Origin: Tubulanus polymorphus
Lineage: Eukaryota; Nemertea; Palaeonemertea; Tubulaniformes; Tubulanidae
Assembly (NCBI RefSeq): GCF_964204645.1
Contig: NC_134031.1
Span: 3,827,001 to 3,891,000 of the forward strand
Direction of reading: 5' to 3'
DNA length: 64,000 nucleotides
In this document: positions 12,200-23,117 of the stretch, one piece after another
Layout of the letters: each line of letters starts with the position of its first letter
Position numbering within the stretch: position 1 is the stretch's first letter
Notes under the pieces: generated by a model
What the model was told of the DNA's origin: nothing
The model's database searches: none
Seen by the model: only the letters and a program-made list of their open reading frames with translations
Program-made: the position numbers and the translations under genes

Positions 12200-12880
12200 T
12201 CTAAACTTCCCACCGGTTCACGACACGGACTCGAGCGTCATACGACGACATCGCGGCATAGATTTCGACGAATACTAAATCAGCGAGACGTGAAGTCAAC
12301 AACGGACGTGCGCCGTAAAACAATCGATTAACGATAACAAAAATCAGCGAAAAGACACCCGAGAAAAGTCGAAACCGGAGAAAAACGAAAACGGCGAAGC
12401 GCGAGCGATATGGCGTGGAAAATCAACCGGAAATACGTCTGCGTCGAACGACACGCCGAGGCAATTCGGCCGTTAATGTCCCCCGCGAGAAATCAATTCG
12501 TTGCCGCGCCGAATTGGCGTTATCGAAAACGCCGGTCGTCGGGCGGCAGTCGTGTCCGAGCGTGTACGCGACGAGCGACCGTTACGCGGAACACCGCGCT
12601 TTACCGTGTACGCGGTAATCATGCGCGTTAAACGCCGTCGTGTAACGACGAGAATCACCGCGAAACGAACATCGTCGACGACGTGTCACGATTTCGCGAG
12701 ACACCGGTCCGCGCGTCGTCGTCGTCGTCGTGACGGTAACGGGCTTCGAATTTTACACGGTTGTTTTGGAAAAAAATCGTCGTCGTCGTTTGATCGAACA
12801 AGTGTGAAGCGACGCGGCGCAGAAATCAGACCGGTTCAGCATCAAACCCCGCTTGATTCAGATTCACGTCCGGTCAAAAT
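12200..12880. other. CpG-rich block, no recognisable gene
   Basis: Dense in CGTCG/CGACG words. Overlapping ORFs of 60-128 codons exist on both strands, all Arg-rich as this composition dictates. No splice structure or homologue is visible. It may be a CpG-island-like regulatory block. Confidence 0.35.
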
Positions 12881-12889
12881 CCGATGATT

Positions 12890-12965
12890 TCTAAAGGATA
12901 GATTTAGCGAAGTTAGATGCTATTGTATCTAAAGGATAGATTTAGCGAAGTTAGATGCTATTGTT
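12890..12965 (+). repeat. 38-bp exact tandem duplication
   Basis: TCTAAAGGATAGATTTAGCG and the next 18 bases occur twice back to back (starts 12,890 and 12,928) with no mismatch, which suggests a recent duplication. Confidence 0.9.
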
Positions 12966-13179
12966 TTGCACGGTTAGTTGAGAAACCAATAATTCATCGG
13001 TTTGTTATTTACGCGTCTATGAGTACTATCTGACACTTATAGGTGTAACTTACAGTTTTGTAGAACCAGTCTATAGCAGCGAACACACGGATGTGATTTG
13101 GCCATGCCAGGCACGGATTAGACACCGAGTCAAGTTTGGCCCGTGCCTAATTTAGGTGGGTGCTCAAATGAAAACCACT

Positions 13180-13560
13180 CACTCGATACTAAACAATGCT
13201 GAAACGAAGTGATAGGAGTCACTTCCGGAACCAGTGGAAATTCAAACCCAATCAATTGACCCGTGCTAAAATTTGGCTTGGGCCTGGTCCGATGTCATTG
13301 ATTGGGCCAATTTTGAGCTGCGAATTAAACAAACAATTCTGTAAAATTGTCCGCCGATCATACAACAATATCTGTACTTTGATTTCCGATTTTAAAATCA
13401 AACCCCCCCCCCCCGTTTCACTCCCGGCGGGTGTGGTGAGTTTGTAAGGGACACTAAATCAAAACTAATCGAATGAAATCTACCAATTAGATAAATAACA
13501 GGGACAATCTCTTTCAATATCAAAAGCAATAAATAGAGCTTGAAAACTAACCTTTCAACC
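13180..13560 (+). repeat. Dispersed repeat family B, copy 2
   Basis: Aligns along most of its length with 4,300-4,570, including the poly-C tract (here 13 C) and GTAAGGGACAC. It has an extra 5' part. Confidence 0.75.
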
Positions 13561-13999
13561 AATACTTTTGATATTGACGCAAACGTTTGATTTGATCGAC
13601 TTGCGCTCGATTGAACGAATAATCAATCGAAGAATGAATTGTTTAACCCTTCCAGCGCGGCTTCACTGCGGTATAAAAATCGGTAATGAGCTTTGCCAGT
13701 ACACTGCAGTGCCATGTAATAATCAGTGATGGATTTTGCTAAAACATCATATCGTGGTGTATTGATGTCATTAGTAATTAGTTTTTATCTCTTAAAAGAT
13801 AGTAGCACCTGTCGAACGTACACAATACACCGCACCTCAGTGTAGACACACTACAGCAGTATATACCTGTTATCTAACTCAGTGGGGTGGAATTTCTAAA
13901 AATTTTCAAATTTCCACCAGCACTTTCGGGTATCAATTGATCAGCACTGAAAGGGTTAATGCATCCGCCTGAAAATCAGTCGCGCACGAAACAAAATCA

Positions 14000-14950
14000 G
14001 AAGTTTCCACCGAAGTTAAGATTCAGGTGATAAACCGTAAAACGCCCCTCGAGAACGAGAGAGACGAGTGAGAGGCAATAATAACCTATCAACGCAACGA
14101 GTCTCCATTCCGTCTGCTCGGTCGGTCGGTCGTTCGTTATCGTTTTTCCGCCGATTTACTTCGCGACGAAGTCTTGCATAACTTTCCGTCGAGGTAAACT
14201 TGATTAACAGTTGTCGACGATCGACGCGGCGCGCGAGCTGCGAGCGGTTCCGATCGGGTTGATGGAGAGCGCGGCTGATTCGCGGTGGCGACGACGCAGG
14301 CGAGTGGAAACGCTCGGCTCCGCCGACGACGGCTGATTTTTACGAGCGCGCGCGAACGCCGCGCTGATAACGACTATGACGACGACGACGACAGCCGTTT
14401 CTAATGCCCTGGGACAAAAAGATAAAAACTTCCTCCCGAGGAGACTACGCGCAAAATCAAGAACCCATAAAATTTTCAACTGATAGCTCTCGCTCCTCGC
14501 ATAGCATTTTAACCGAGTGAACTACGCGGCGCGATGCGGTTTGCTTACAGATGACAGACCCGACAATCCATTGTGAAGACATCACTACTACTCACACCGA
14601 TTCATTTAAGCGTCAAACCTTGATTCTTTATTTAAAAAAAAAACAAAATACGCTGAATTCCACAAACAGTTGTTATCATTAGCATTATTATACGTTATAT
14701 TATCATAATCAATTTCATACTTTGCTTAACAATTATTGTCATTTTCATTATAACTATAATGAATTTATTACTATTATTCACATTTCTATTATTGTTATTA
14801 TTGTTACTATTTATCATTTTTTACTACTATTATCATAATTATTATTTTCATCATTATAATTATCATGTTATCTTATAATATCCATTGCTAATTGATTAAT
14901 TATAAGTACTTATATTATCGATATTAGTATTTATCATTAGTTTATACAAC
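14000..14950. other. CpG-rich block followed by AT-rich low-complexity DNA
   Basis: 14,000-14,550 is CpG-rich with CGACGACG runs; its minus-strand ORF (91 codons) has a Val run from that triplet and is not convincing. 14,690-14,950 is a degenerate TTA/ATT low-complexity stretch. I see no gene in either part. Confidence 0.4.
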
Positions 14951-15399
14951 TTTGCTGAGTATGCTATGCGATAGTATTCAGTATTCTTGCATGTTAATTC
15001 TTGATTATCAATTTTTTGGGGCACCCCCCCCCCATCATTTGGTACAGTCTCTACACTCAAGAAATTCCATTTTTTAAATGTTCTATATTGTTATTATGCA
15101 AACCATATAATATCTATAGAGATATAAAATTCATTCATTCATTCAATTTTTCAGGGTGGCCACTTTCCCCTAATTTACAAGGACAATTTCCATTCAGCTG
15201 TTTGCGTCAAGCAGGTGCGGGTTGCGGGGCTGGAGGATGAGAGCGGACACATCTTTCTCGATAGGTCATGTAGACCCACTCGCGCCCGACGCAGAATAGC
15301 ATCATCATTTTCTGGGAATTCCCATTTCAAACGAGCCCCGATACAGTGAAGATTCTAAATTTCCACATTTCTGCCCGTTTGTGGAGACCCAACGCCTAT

Positions 15400-15851
15400 G
15401 GGAGCGTTCACAAATTACGTACCTCAAAATCTCCCGTTTTTCTGACCCCCCTCCCCCCTTGTACCACCTTTGTACCAAATTCACTGACCCCCTTTTAGGT
15501 ACGTACCATCGCACCCATGACCACCCCCCCCCCCCAATTATATTGATGCAAAGAACACAAATCAAAAAAAATATAAATACCTGATTTCATTAATGATGAA
15601 ACAAAAGAATTAAGCAAGTATTGTTGTTTATTGATTTTATATACCCGGTACTAAAAGCCGATAAAACACCAACGGCTATTTTCATTTGAGTTTGGTACAT
15701 AAAGTACGTACCAAGATTGATTAATACCCCCCTCCCTCAAAGTACGTACCTTTTTTGCTGGACCCCACCCCCTCCCCCCATGTACCACTTTTTACCAAAA
15801 TTCAGTAACCCCCTGCCCCTTAATGGAGGTACCTAATTTATGAACGCTCCC
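15400..15851. mobile_element. Non-autonomous DNA transposon with terminal inverted repeats and TAT target duplication
   Basis: The left end GGGAGCGTTCACAAATTACG is mirrored by the right end ...AATTTATGAACGCTCCC, and the trinucleotide TAT flanks both ends (15,397-15,399 and 15,852-15,854). The inverted similarity continues inward through C-rich and GTACGTACC blocks. There is no transposase ORF. The exact superfamily is not certain. Confidence 0.8.
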
Positions 15852-16849
15852 TATCCTCGCACCCAACACCTACTCTCACATCCGCCTTCACACTTTGGAA
15901 AACAAGCCTTAGGCAGCGTCTACTGTAGATATTCGAGTCCATTTCAAAGTGTGAAAATGTGAATAGTTCACGATAGCGATAAACAGATTTTAACAACCTG
16001 GCCTCAGAATCAAGTCGCTAATTCTAATAATTAACAGGTCTTTGGGGGTAGAAATCTGGCCATTAATATTTTCTACGAAAAATATAAACCTACGCACGAA
16101 CGAAGAAATTGACAGGTCAAATCAAGTGCAGTAAGGCGCAGTTTTCAACCCCACCAGTTAACACTTCAATCAAATTGCCCAAGACTCTGAAAGACCGGTA
16201 CCAGCTCAAGAAAAAACAATGGCAAACAATGGTAAACATAGAAAGATAAGTGGTATACATAAATAGTTAGAGGGATAGTAACTATTCACAGTGGAAACTT
16301 GTAGCAACAAACTTCAGGGGAACTTCAGAAAATATATTAGTTATATCCAGTATGACATGATTAACATTGTCCTATCCGAGATGAAATTCTAGGTTTGTAA
16401 TAAATCGTTATATTCTAGGTCAGGTCATCTTAATGTGGGTGCTATTTTGAAGAGGAACTTTGACAGGGTAGACAGCAAAAGCGCCCTCTACGAAGGATTT
16501 GGGGGTCCTTGCCTGAGAAAATTTCGAAAAAATTTGAAGCATGCATTCCCGTCAAATGTTAGTGAATATTTCGTATCACTAAGTCAATCAAATATTTTTT
16601 ACAAAATAGCAGAACTCGAACGGGATCTTGGAGGGAGGGGGTTACGGGGAAGCATGTTCGCACCCCCCTGGGTACGATGTATGTTTCAACAATTACAGAT
16701 AGCGCTAAGATAGTTAAAGCAAGTGAAATAGATAGCGTTAAAGATGGACACCGCTTAAATAGGCTATTAACCTAACATCGATGAAACGGTGAACTCTGTA
16801 TCCTTCATCTCGCCAACTAATCAAGCATAATTATTCTTTCGCTTCGGTA

Positions 16850-17460
16850 CAGTAGCCACGCGTGCGCCGATGTTTTTAGTAGCCGGGTCACGACGACGGC
16901 GGCGGTCACCGCGGCCTGTACTCGACGCCGAGATTGGGTCGCGCCGTCGCGTTAGCGTGAAATCTCACGCCTGGTCGCGCGGCCGTCGCATAATCGCCGC
17001 CCGTTAACTACCGATCCCCGGGCGTTTATCACCCGACGAGCCGTAGAATTAATGAAAACCCGCAGTCGACGCGTACTCCGAGGACCCATTGCCATAACTC
17101 ACCGGAGTCGAGCGCCATAAAAACGCTTTCAACTTATTTATTTGCGGGTAGTTTGCGCGCGGCGCCGAGGGAGACGTAATGGACATCGCGCGACGCACCG
17201 GTCATTTGTCTCAATCCAATGACGCGTGAATGGGCGTTATTCGCGCTCATTAACGCCGCGACCGAAGGTGAGCTTGATTGATCGCGAGACGTGCGCGGTA
17301 AAACAATGACCATAACGAAGCATGCAAGACGGAAATTATGGACACTGATTGTGCCGACGCGATCTTCCCTCGACGACGACCACGACAACAACGCGGAGAC
17401 AAAGAAATGAAAATCACGGAATGCATCGTTGCATACATGCGGAGGATCCCGCGACGAAAA
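16850..17460. promoter_or_regulatory. CpG-rich island, possible regulatory element
   Basis: High GC with scattered homeodomain-like AT cores (CATAAAA, TTTATTTATT, CATTAA) inside CpG-rich DNA, and no ORF I can defend. The resemblance to a conserved non-coding element is an impression from composition only. Confidence 0.25.
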
Positions 17461-18284
17461 CCCCTCCCCTCAAAACCGTACAAACCCTTAAACTGTAGAA
17501 ATGATTCACGTAGTGGAGTGACAGGCGCAAATCCATGGCTATAGTGACTACAGCACAGTGAAAAAAGGGCACCAACTTTGAAAAGGGCCAGTATTGATGC
17601 CCAGCGAGCGAGTTTGAGTGCCATTCATTGGTATCATGCCAGTAAATTTGCCTTCACATTCAATTCGCTCATTCCTTTTTTAGATTTTTGGCGAAATTTG
17701 CCCTTTTTTGATTAAATTTATAGAGCAACAATAATGTCTCTTTTAAAATAGTGCCCCTTTGAGTAAAAAAAAAAATGCCTTAGATTGCCTTTTATGATTT
17801 TGGGCAATTTATTTCATTCACATTTTGCTTTAGGCCTAGTACAGAAAAGCAATTATCTTTTATGGCGCACAAATTGTGTGCCCTTTTATTTTCGTTTTTC
17901 CCGAAACTTTTCAAGGGCATTTGAAAACTGCGACTACTGCACGTGCTGCATGTGCGATAGTCTGGATCCGCGCCTGAGTCAACTCGTACCCCCTTTCGAG
18001 TCTTAATGGTCCTAACTATGCTCAACTTTGGTCTTTATCCTGCGTAAGTTTCTTGACATTTCATATAGAGTCTCGCTGGTATTTACAAAAATAGAAAAAA
18101 AATTTCATTTAAAACCATCATCAGAAAAGGTGTTTCTTTCATCACAGAAAGCAGAAGTATATTCTTTAGCGTGTAGGCTATGATGGCCTATCTGATGTCG
18201 TAAAATGAATATTCACGTTTTTTTTGCCCAGATGATAACAGGACACATGGCCTCGATCCAAAACTCAAACAGGAAAAATAAGTT

Positions 18285-18495
18285 ATAAGATAAAAACCCA
18301 CTATGTACAAATTATAAGAATTTAAAATCGAGAATTTATTTATTCGAACAATCTAAAATACATAAAATACACGACGTTTCGATCGCACCCTAGAGATCAT
18401 CGTCAGGTGTGAGATATTGACTAAAACAGGGGTACCGTAAATAAATTCTCGATTTTAAATTCTTTTAATTTGTACATAGTGGGTTTTATCTTATT
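18285..18495. mobile_element. Foldback element family D, copy 1
   Basis: About 65-base arms (ATAAGATAAAAACCCACTAT... and ...AGTGGGTTTTATCTTAT) around a core that reads, on the minus strand, CTGACGATGATC...GATCGAAACGTC. A shorter relative lies at 39,754-39,907. The core resembles the catalytic part of hammerhead ribozymes but lacks a clear helix III. Confidence 0.8.
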
Positions 18496-19404
18496 GGGCG
18501 TTCACCACGTTTGTGTGGTTATCATACTACAGGAAAAATAAGTGTTTTTTTAAAAAGTAGTAGAGGTGAATAGCTAGTCAAAATGCAGGGACAAGTCATC
18601 CAGAAGAGGATATGAGTTGATCTACTACCGAAGAAATGGATTACGTCCCGAATAAGAAATAAGTCAGTAAAGCCAAGTGCGCGAACATCAAGAAATACCT
18701 CGCTATAGTAGAACCCGCTAAATTCGTATTTTTAAAACCGGATTTTCACTTAATTCGGATAAAATATTTGGTCCATTTAACCCGGAACTATACGTGAAGT
18801 ATTATTCATAATTCAGATTTTACTTCAGGAGAAATCTCGGCAGTTGCAATTCAACCAGGTGGCGCTGAATCCAGTGAATTCTACGGTACGAACGACGGAT
18901 TCACAAATGACAAGGGCAAGTGGAACAATTATAAACATCGCATATGACACCTCGATCACACCAACGCAGCAAAGCGACGCGAACATTTTTTTTCTAAATC
19001 TGTTTTTTTTTCGATTCTTCGTCGAACCGGACGTGGCAGTTTAACTCGCGAAGAAAACTAGAAAAATGAGAATGTCAGTGTCATCACGAGAGCAGCGACG
19101 TGACAACGGTAGCTTTTATCTAATCGCATCAGTGTTTCGGTTACCTCACCGTTGGTTAATGTTACACGTACAGTAAAACAAGACGCGTGTCAGCGTTTCG
19201 TTTCGTTGACTCGTAAAGCGGACAACCTTTCTTTCGACGACGACGACGCACCGCTTCACATTTCAGTCGCGTTTCATTTCACTTTCCAAGAATAATTACC
19301 AGGCTATATATATATACATACAATAAAACTGCACTTAGTGAACGCCGCCGATAATGAAGACTTTTTTCTCGAAACAAAGCAAAATTTTTATCGTTCATTT
19401 TCAA

Positions 19405-19650
19405 ATAACAGGGTGGTCACTTTATTTGACTTTCCTTTTCCCCCGACAATTCCCTGACATGCACATTGTTTTCCCTGACTCGATCTGCCTAAGAATCCAA
19501 TCAATGAACGCAGACAAATACATCAGACTTAGACAGAAACTATATGATTTTACGTGATCTAGCAATTTCAACAAATTTCCCTGACTTTTCCCTAATTTCT
19601 AGCTTTTCCCTAATTCTATTAACCATTCCCCGATTTCCAGGTATAAGTGG
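19405..19650. repeat. Dispersed repeat family A, further copy
   Basis: Repeated CCCTGACATG/TTCCCTGACT/TTTCCCTAA words after GGTGGTCACTT; compare 7,760-7,965 and 36,290-36,505. The following stretch up to 19,950 holds nothing recognisable. Confidence 0.55.
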
Positions 19651-19956
19651 CTATACTGATTGAGTGAATGAAGTGTCATCCGCCCAGTAGAGAAGTTTTA
19701 CCGTAAAAGTTTTTTTCATAAAGTACACAGCAAAATCGTGGCCAATGCAGCTGTGTTCACACTATTGCTAGTTAGCCTATTCGAATAAGACCCTCAGGTT
19801 AAGAACCGGACCAAATCAATGCTATGCCTCACACACTTTTATCTGTATTCGTCTAAATTAGTGCGTTTTAAAAAATGTAATCAACCAACTCAGAACAGAC
19901 TTCAAACTTGTGTGAATGGTTGGTCCATTCTCAATTGAAATGGACTGAAAGACTGA

Positions 19957-20290
19957 CGGACTGCTACCACCAGGATTCAAACACATGAACCCTGGATTGA
20001 TAAGAGACCAGTGAAAGACTGACCGACTGACTGCTACCACTAGGATTCAAACACATGAACCCTGGATTGATAAGAGACCAGTGAAAGACTGACTGACTGA
20101 CTGCTACCACCAGGATTCAAACACATGAACCCAGGTTTGATGAGAGACCAGTGAAAGACTGACTGCTACCACCAGGATTCAAACATATGAATTCTGGATT
20201 GATGGGAAACCAGTACATGATAGACTGTCTGACTGATATCACCAGGATAAAACACATGGGCCTAAACCATGGATTGATGAGAAATTGCAG
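19957..20290 (-). repeat. 70-bp satellite array, reverse orientation
   Basis: CTGCTACCAC recurs at 19,961, 20,031 and 20,101 (period 70), then at 20,163 (a shorter unit). Reverse-complemented, it matches the 11.6-12.0 kb array. The last unit is diverged. Confidence 0.9.
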
Positions 20291-21513
20291 CTTAAACTTT
20301 CTAACTACTTGATACGGGGTAGCCTCAAGTAGCCATTGATGCTTAAAACTGTGCACTCACAAAACAAATTCTAATCTAAGCAGAAAACATCTGTCTGGTT
20401 TTCTGATACATATTCCTTCTATTATCATTCTCCTACATACAGCGATATTTGATCAGATACACATGAAACCGACAACAAGTAGTTGTGATTCACATCTGAA
20501 AGTTGAATACCGTCGAGAAAACACCTAGTGATAAATAATGTCCTAGCTGTTGGACACTATGAAAATGTAAGGTGACCGGTATCGGTGTCAGGTTTTATAT
20601 TCATGTTAGTATTGAAGTATCGACATCGTTGTATTCTAGGGCGCATTGTGCTGAGTGTCTCAATGCAGGCTCATAATTCAGAAATTAATAATGACAAAAA
20701 CCTATGAAATACTGATACGAATGCTTGATATGATCTGTCTGTAGTCAAAACAAAAAAGTGGATTACGCAAATTGATGAAATCTAGAAATTTAGCCTGGCT
20801 TTACTGTCCTTATAGTCTGTAACTGGACTTGTTAGGCCTATTCAGATTTACTTTATTTACTATAGAGTATGAATCTGCTATCGAAAAATACCATAGGGTA
20901 TTGTAAAACCTCACCGTTGCAAAAAATATTCACTATAGGGAGGGTCCGGGTCTCAAAATCATCATAACATCACATGCGGCGACGCCTACTATATTCCTAT
21001 GAATTCATAAAGGTTAGGATTAAAAGTGTCATTTGAGCAACGGCATACACCTTTTTGTTACTTACATACCCAATCGACTGAATTTGATTGTTATATCTGA
21101 GCCCCTGCAAATTTTCAATTTTTCACCGCAAAATATCGAAATATGAAATTCCCTCCACACAACTTAAAAACGCGGAACCCATGCGAAAGGGGAACCGTAA
21201 ACACTGGTGGCAGCACTGTACGATTATACGGTGACTGGCCGCGGGCTTCGAAGTTCAGCAAAGAGAAATATATTCCTTGGTCAATGAACAAATTCTTAAG
21301 AAAACACACTCCAGCTTAAAAATGGATTCAAAAAGCCAACAACTAATTGCCTTCAATATAAAGCGATTTATTGGGAAAATATCAATCAACAAGTAGTAGC
21401 AGATAGTACCAGTAGTATGATGAAATTATCAAAAAAGCAGCTATCTAAATAATAAATAAAATCTACAAATAATATTTGTACTCATAAGAAATCAGTATCC
21501 AACCATTCATGGT

Positions 21514-21628
21514 CCAGTTTCATGAAAAAAGTTTAACTCAAAGGTTCAGTTTGATCACATATTCCTCACTTCACAGGACAACAATTCGAACTTTGCCATT
21601 TTTAGCTGAAACTTTTTCATGAAACTGG
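21514..21628. mobile_element. 115-bp MITE-like element
   Basis: Ends CCAGTTTCATGAAAAAAGTT and its inverse AACTTTTTCATGAAACTGG, no ORF. The flanks 20,300-21,500 and 21,640-22,500 show no gene. Confidence 0.75.
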
Positions 21629-22514
21629 AATTTTTAGGGAACCTACTACAAATACTTCTTTCTTTTAACTATCTCATGCTTTTCTTCAGTTCTCCTGCAT
21701 TCATTGGTGGTAGGGTACATAGTATTCTAGCAATTCAAAGGATACATGTACATGTAATTTATATGTTAATTCCAAAATGTGTGTCACACCACCATGGTAC
21801 AAAAGAAAATCAAGAAAATACATAACTTCATAATTCCGATAAAACTGAAAATACATTCATGCACTCCATGCCCTCATATTGTACATCAGCTGTCATTGTA
21901 ATTCAATAAACATTGTTATTGTCAGGGAGAATTGTTATTCTCACCTCCCTGCTATTCTATATCATTACCCGGTATTCTGATCCTGAAAGTTTTTCAAGCT
22001 TTCACTCTGAATTACTACTCTCAACTTATTCATGAACACATGAAATGATTTAAACACTCGCAATACAAAATAATTCAGCTGCTTGATCTATAGAAATGAG
22101 ACATTTAGAAAATATTCTGGGTTGGGATTTAAACTATTATTAACACAGTTCAGTAAAGGTTATCCCTAGCTGATATATGTTACAGATCGAGTTTGAAAGG
22201 AGGTAGTATTTCACAGCAGAGATTTTTCCGACCGAAACTTACCTTGGACTTCAACAAACCGACTGATATTTGGAGTCGGTTTTCTCACTAAAGACACTAT
22301 GGTAGCTCACACACAAAAACTAAAAGATCCAGTTTCACAGTTTTAAGGTTAGAAATCGAAAAACTTCATAACCAAAATCATTCCCACTCAGTCAAATAGA
22401 ATTAAACTGGACCAGATTAAACTGTGGCTAATGTGTCACAGGGAATCCAATGGAATATTTGAAGCTAATGTGGCTTGATGGATACTCATAGGTTGTAGTT
22501 AAAACTTAACTAGA

Positions 22515-22985
22515 CCAGAGAGGCCAGTTGCACAGTCATGGCTTAAAGATTTAAGACCAAGGGACGGACTCAGTCCCTGAGCGCTGCAAAGTCAAATATC
22601 CGAGCTCTAATGACGGTGGTGTGGGGTCCCCCCCCCCCAGAAAAATTTCAAATTCAACTGCCTGCAGACGCAATCTGAGCATTTGTGGGGATGTCAGATC
22701 TAAGTTTTCACACATACGAAAGAAGGGTATCCTATTACATTTGAGCTTTGCTCATCCACCATAGCGGTAACAGGAGTAGGTTGGATCCACCTCTGAGTCC
22801 AAGACTATCTTAGTTCTAATTGCTAACAATTAAGAGCAGTCTAAGACCATGTTTGTTCTTATGACTTAATTTACTAGACTAAGACCACCTTAGTTCTATA
22901 GCCAATGTAACAATTAAGACCAGTCTAAAGAATTAAACCACTTAGGCCTATGGATTAAGATCAAGTCATGAATGTGCAACTGGGC
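22515..22985. mobile_element. Foldback repeat family C, composite copy
   Basis: Begins CCAGTTGCACAGTCATGGCTT and ends AAGTCATGAATGTGCAACTGG. Several AAGACCA...TTAGTTCTA blocks lie inside, interrupted by an unrelated segment with a 10-base poly-C run (about 22,629) and GGATCCACC. It sits just beyond the 3' end of CRAT. Confidence 0.7.
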
Positions 22986-23117
22986 TGTGGGTTTTTAAAA
23001 CCCTACTACTTTTTCTATCAAAATACGGTTTTTAAAGCACCCTAATATACCCTGTATAACAAACAGGCTTACGTGCTATAACTAATAAACATTGTTTGGC
23101 GATAAGATATCAAATAT

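Noticed and set aside
12501-12887. 128-aa Arg-rich plus-strand ORF
   Set aside because: Overlapping ORFs of similar length exist in other frames and on the other strand. Composition alone (CGN and TCG words) explains them.
14204-14479. 91-aa minus-strand ORF with a Val-rich membrane-like segment
   Set aside because: The Val run comes from GTCGTCGTC repeats and there is no splice or homology support.
18700-18840. Third pogo-type MITE
   Set aside because: The left side (AGTAGAACCCGCTAAATTCG) is suggestive, but I could not find a convincing inverted right end.
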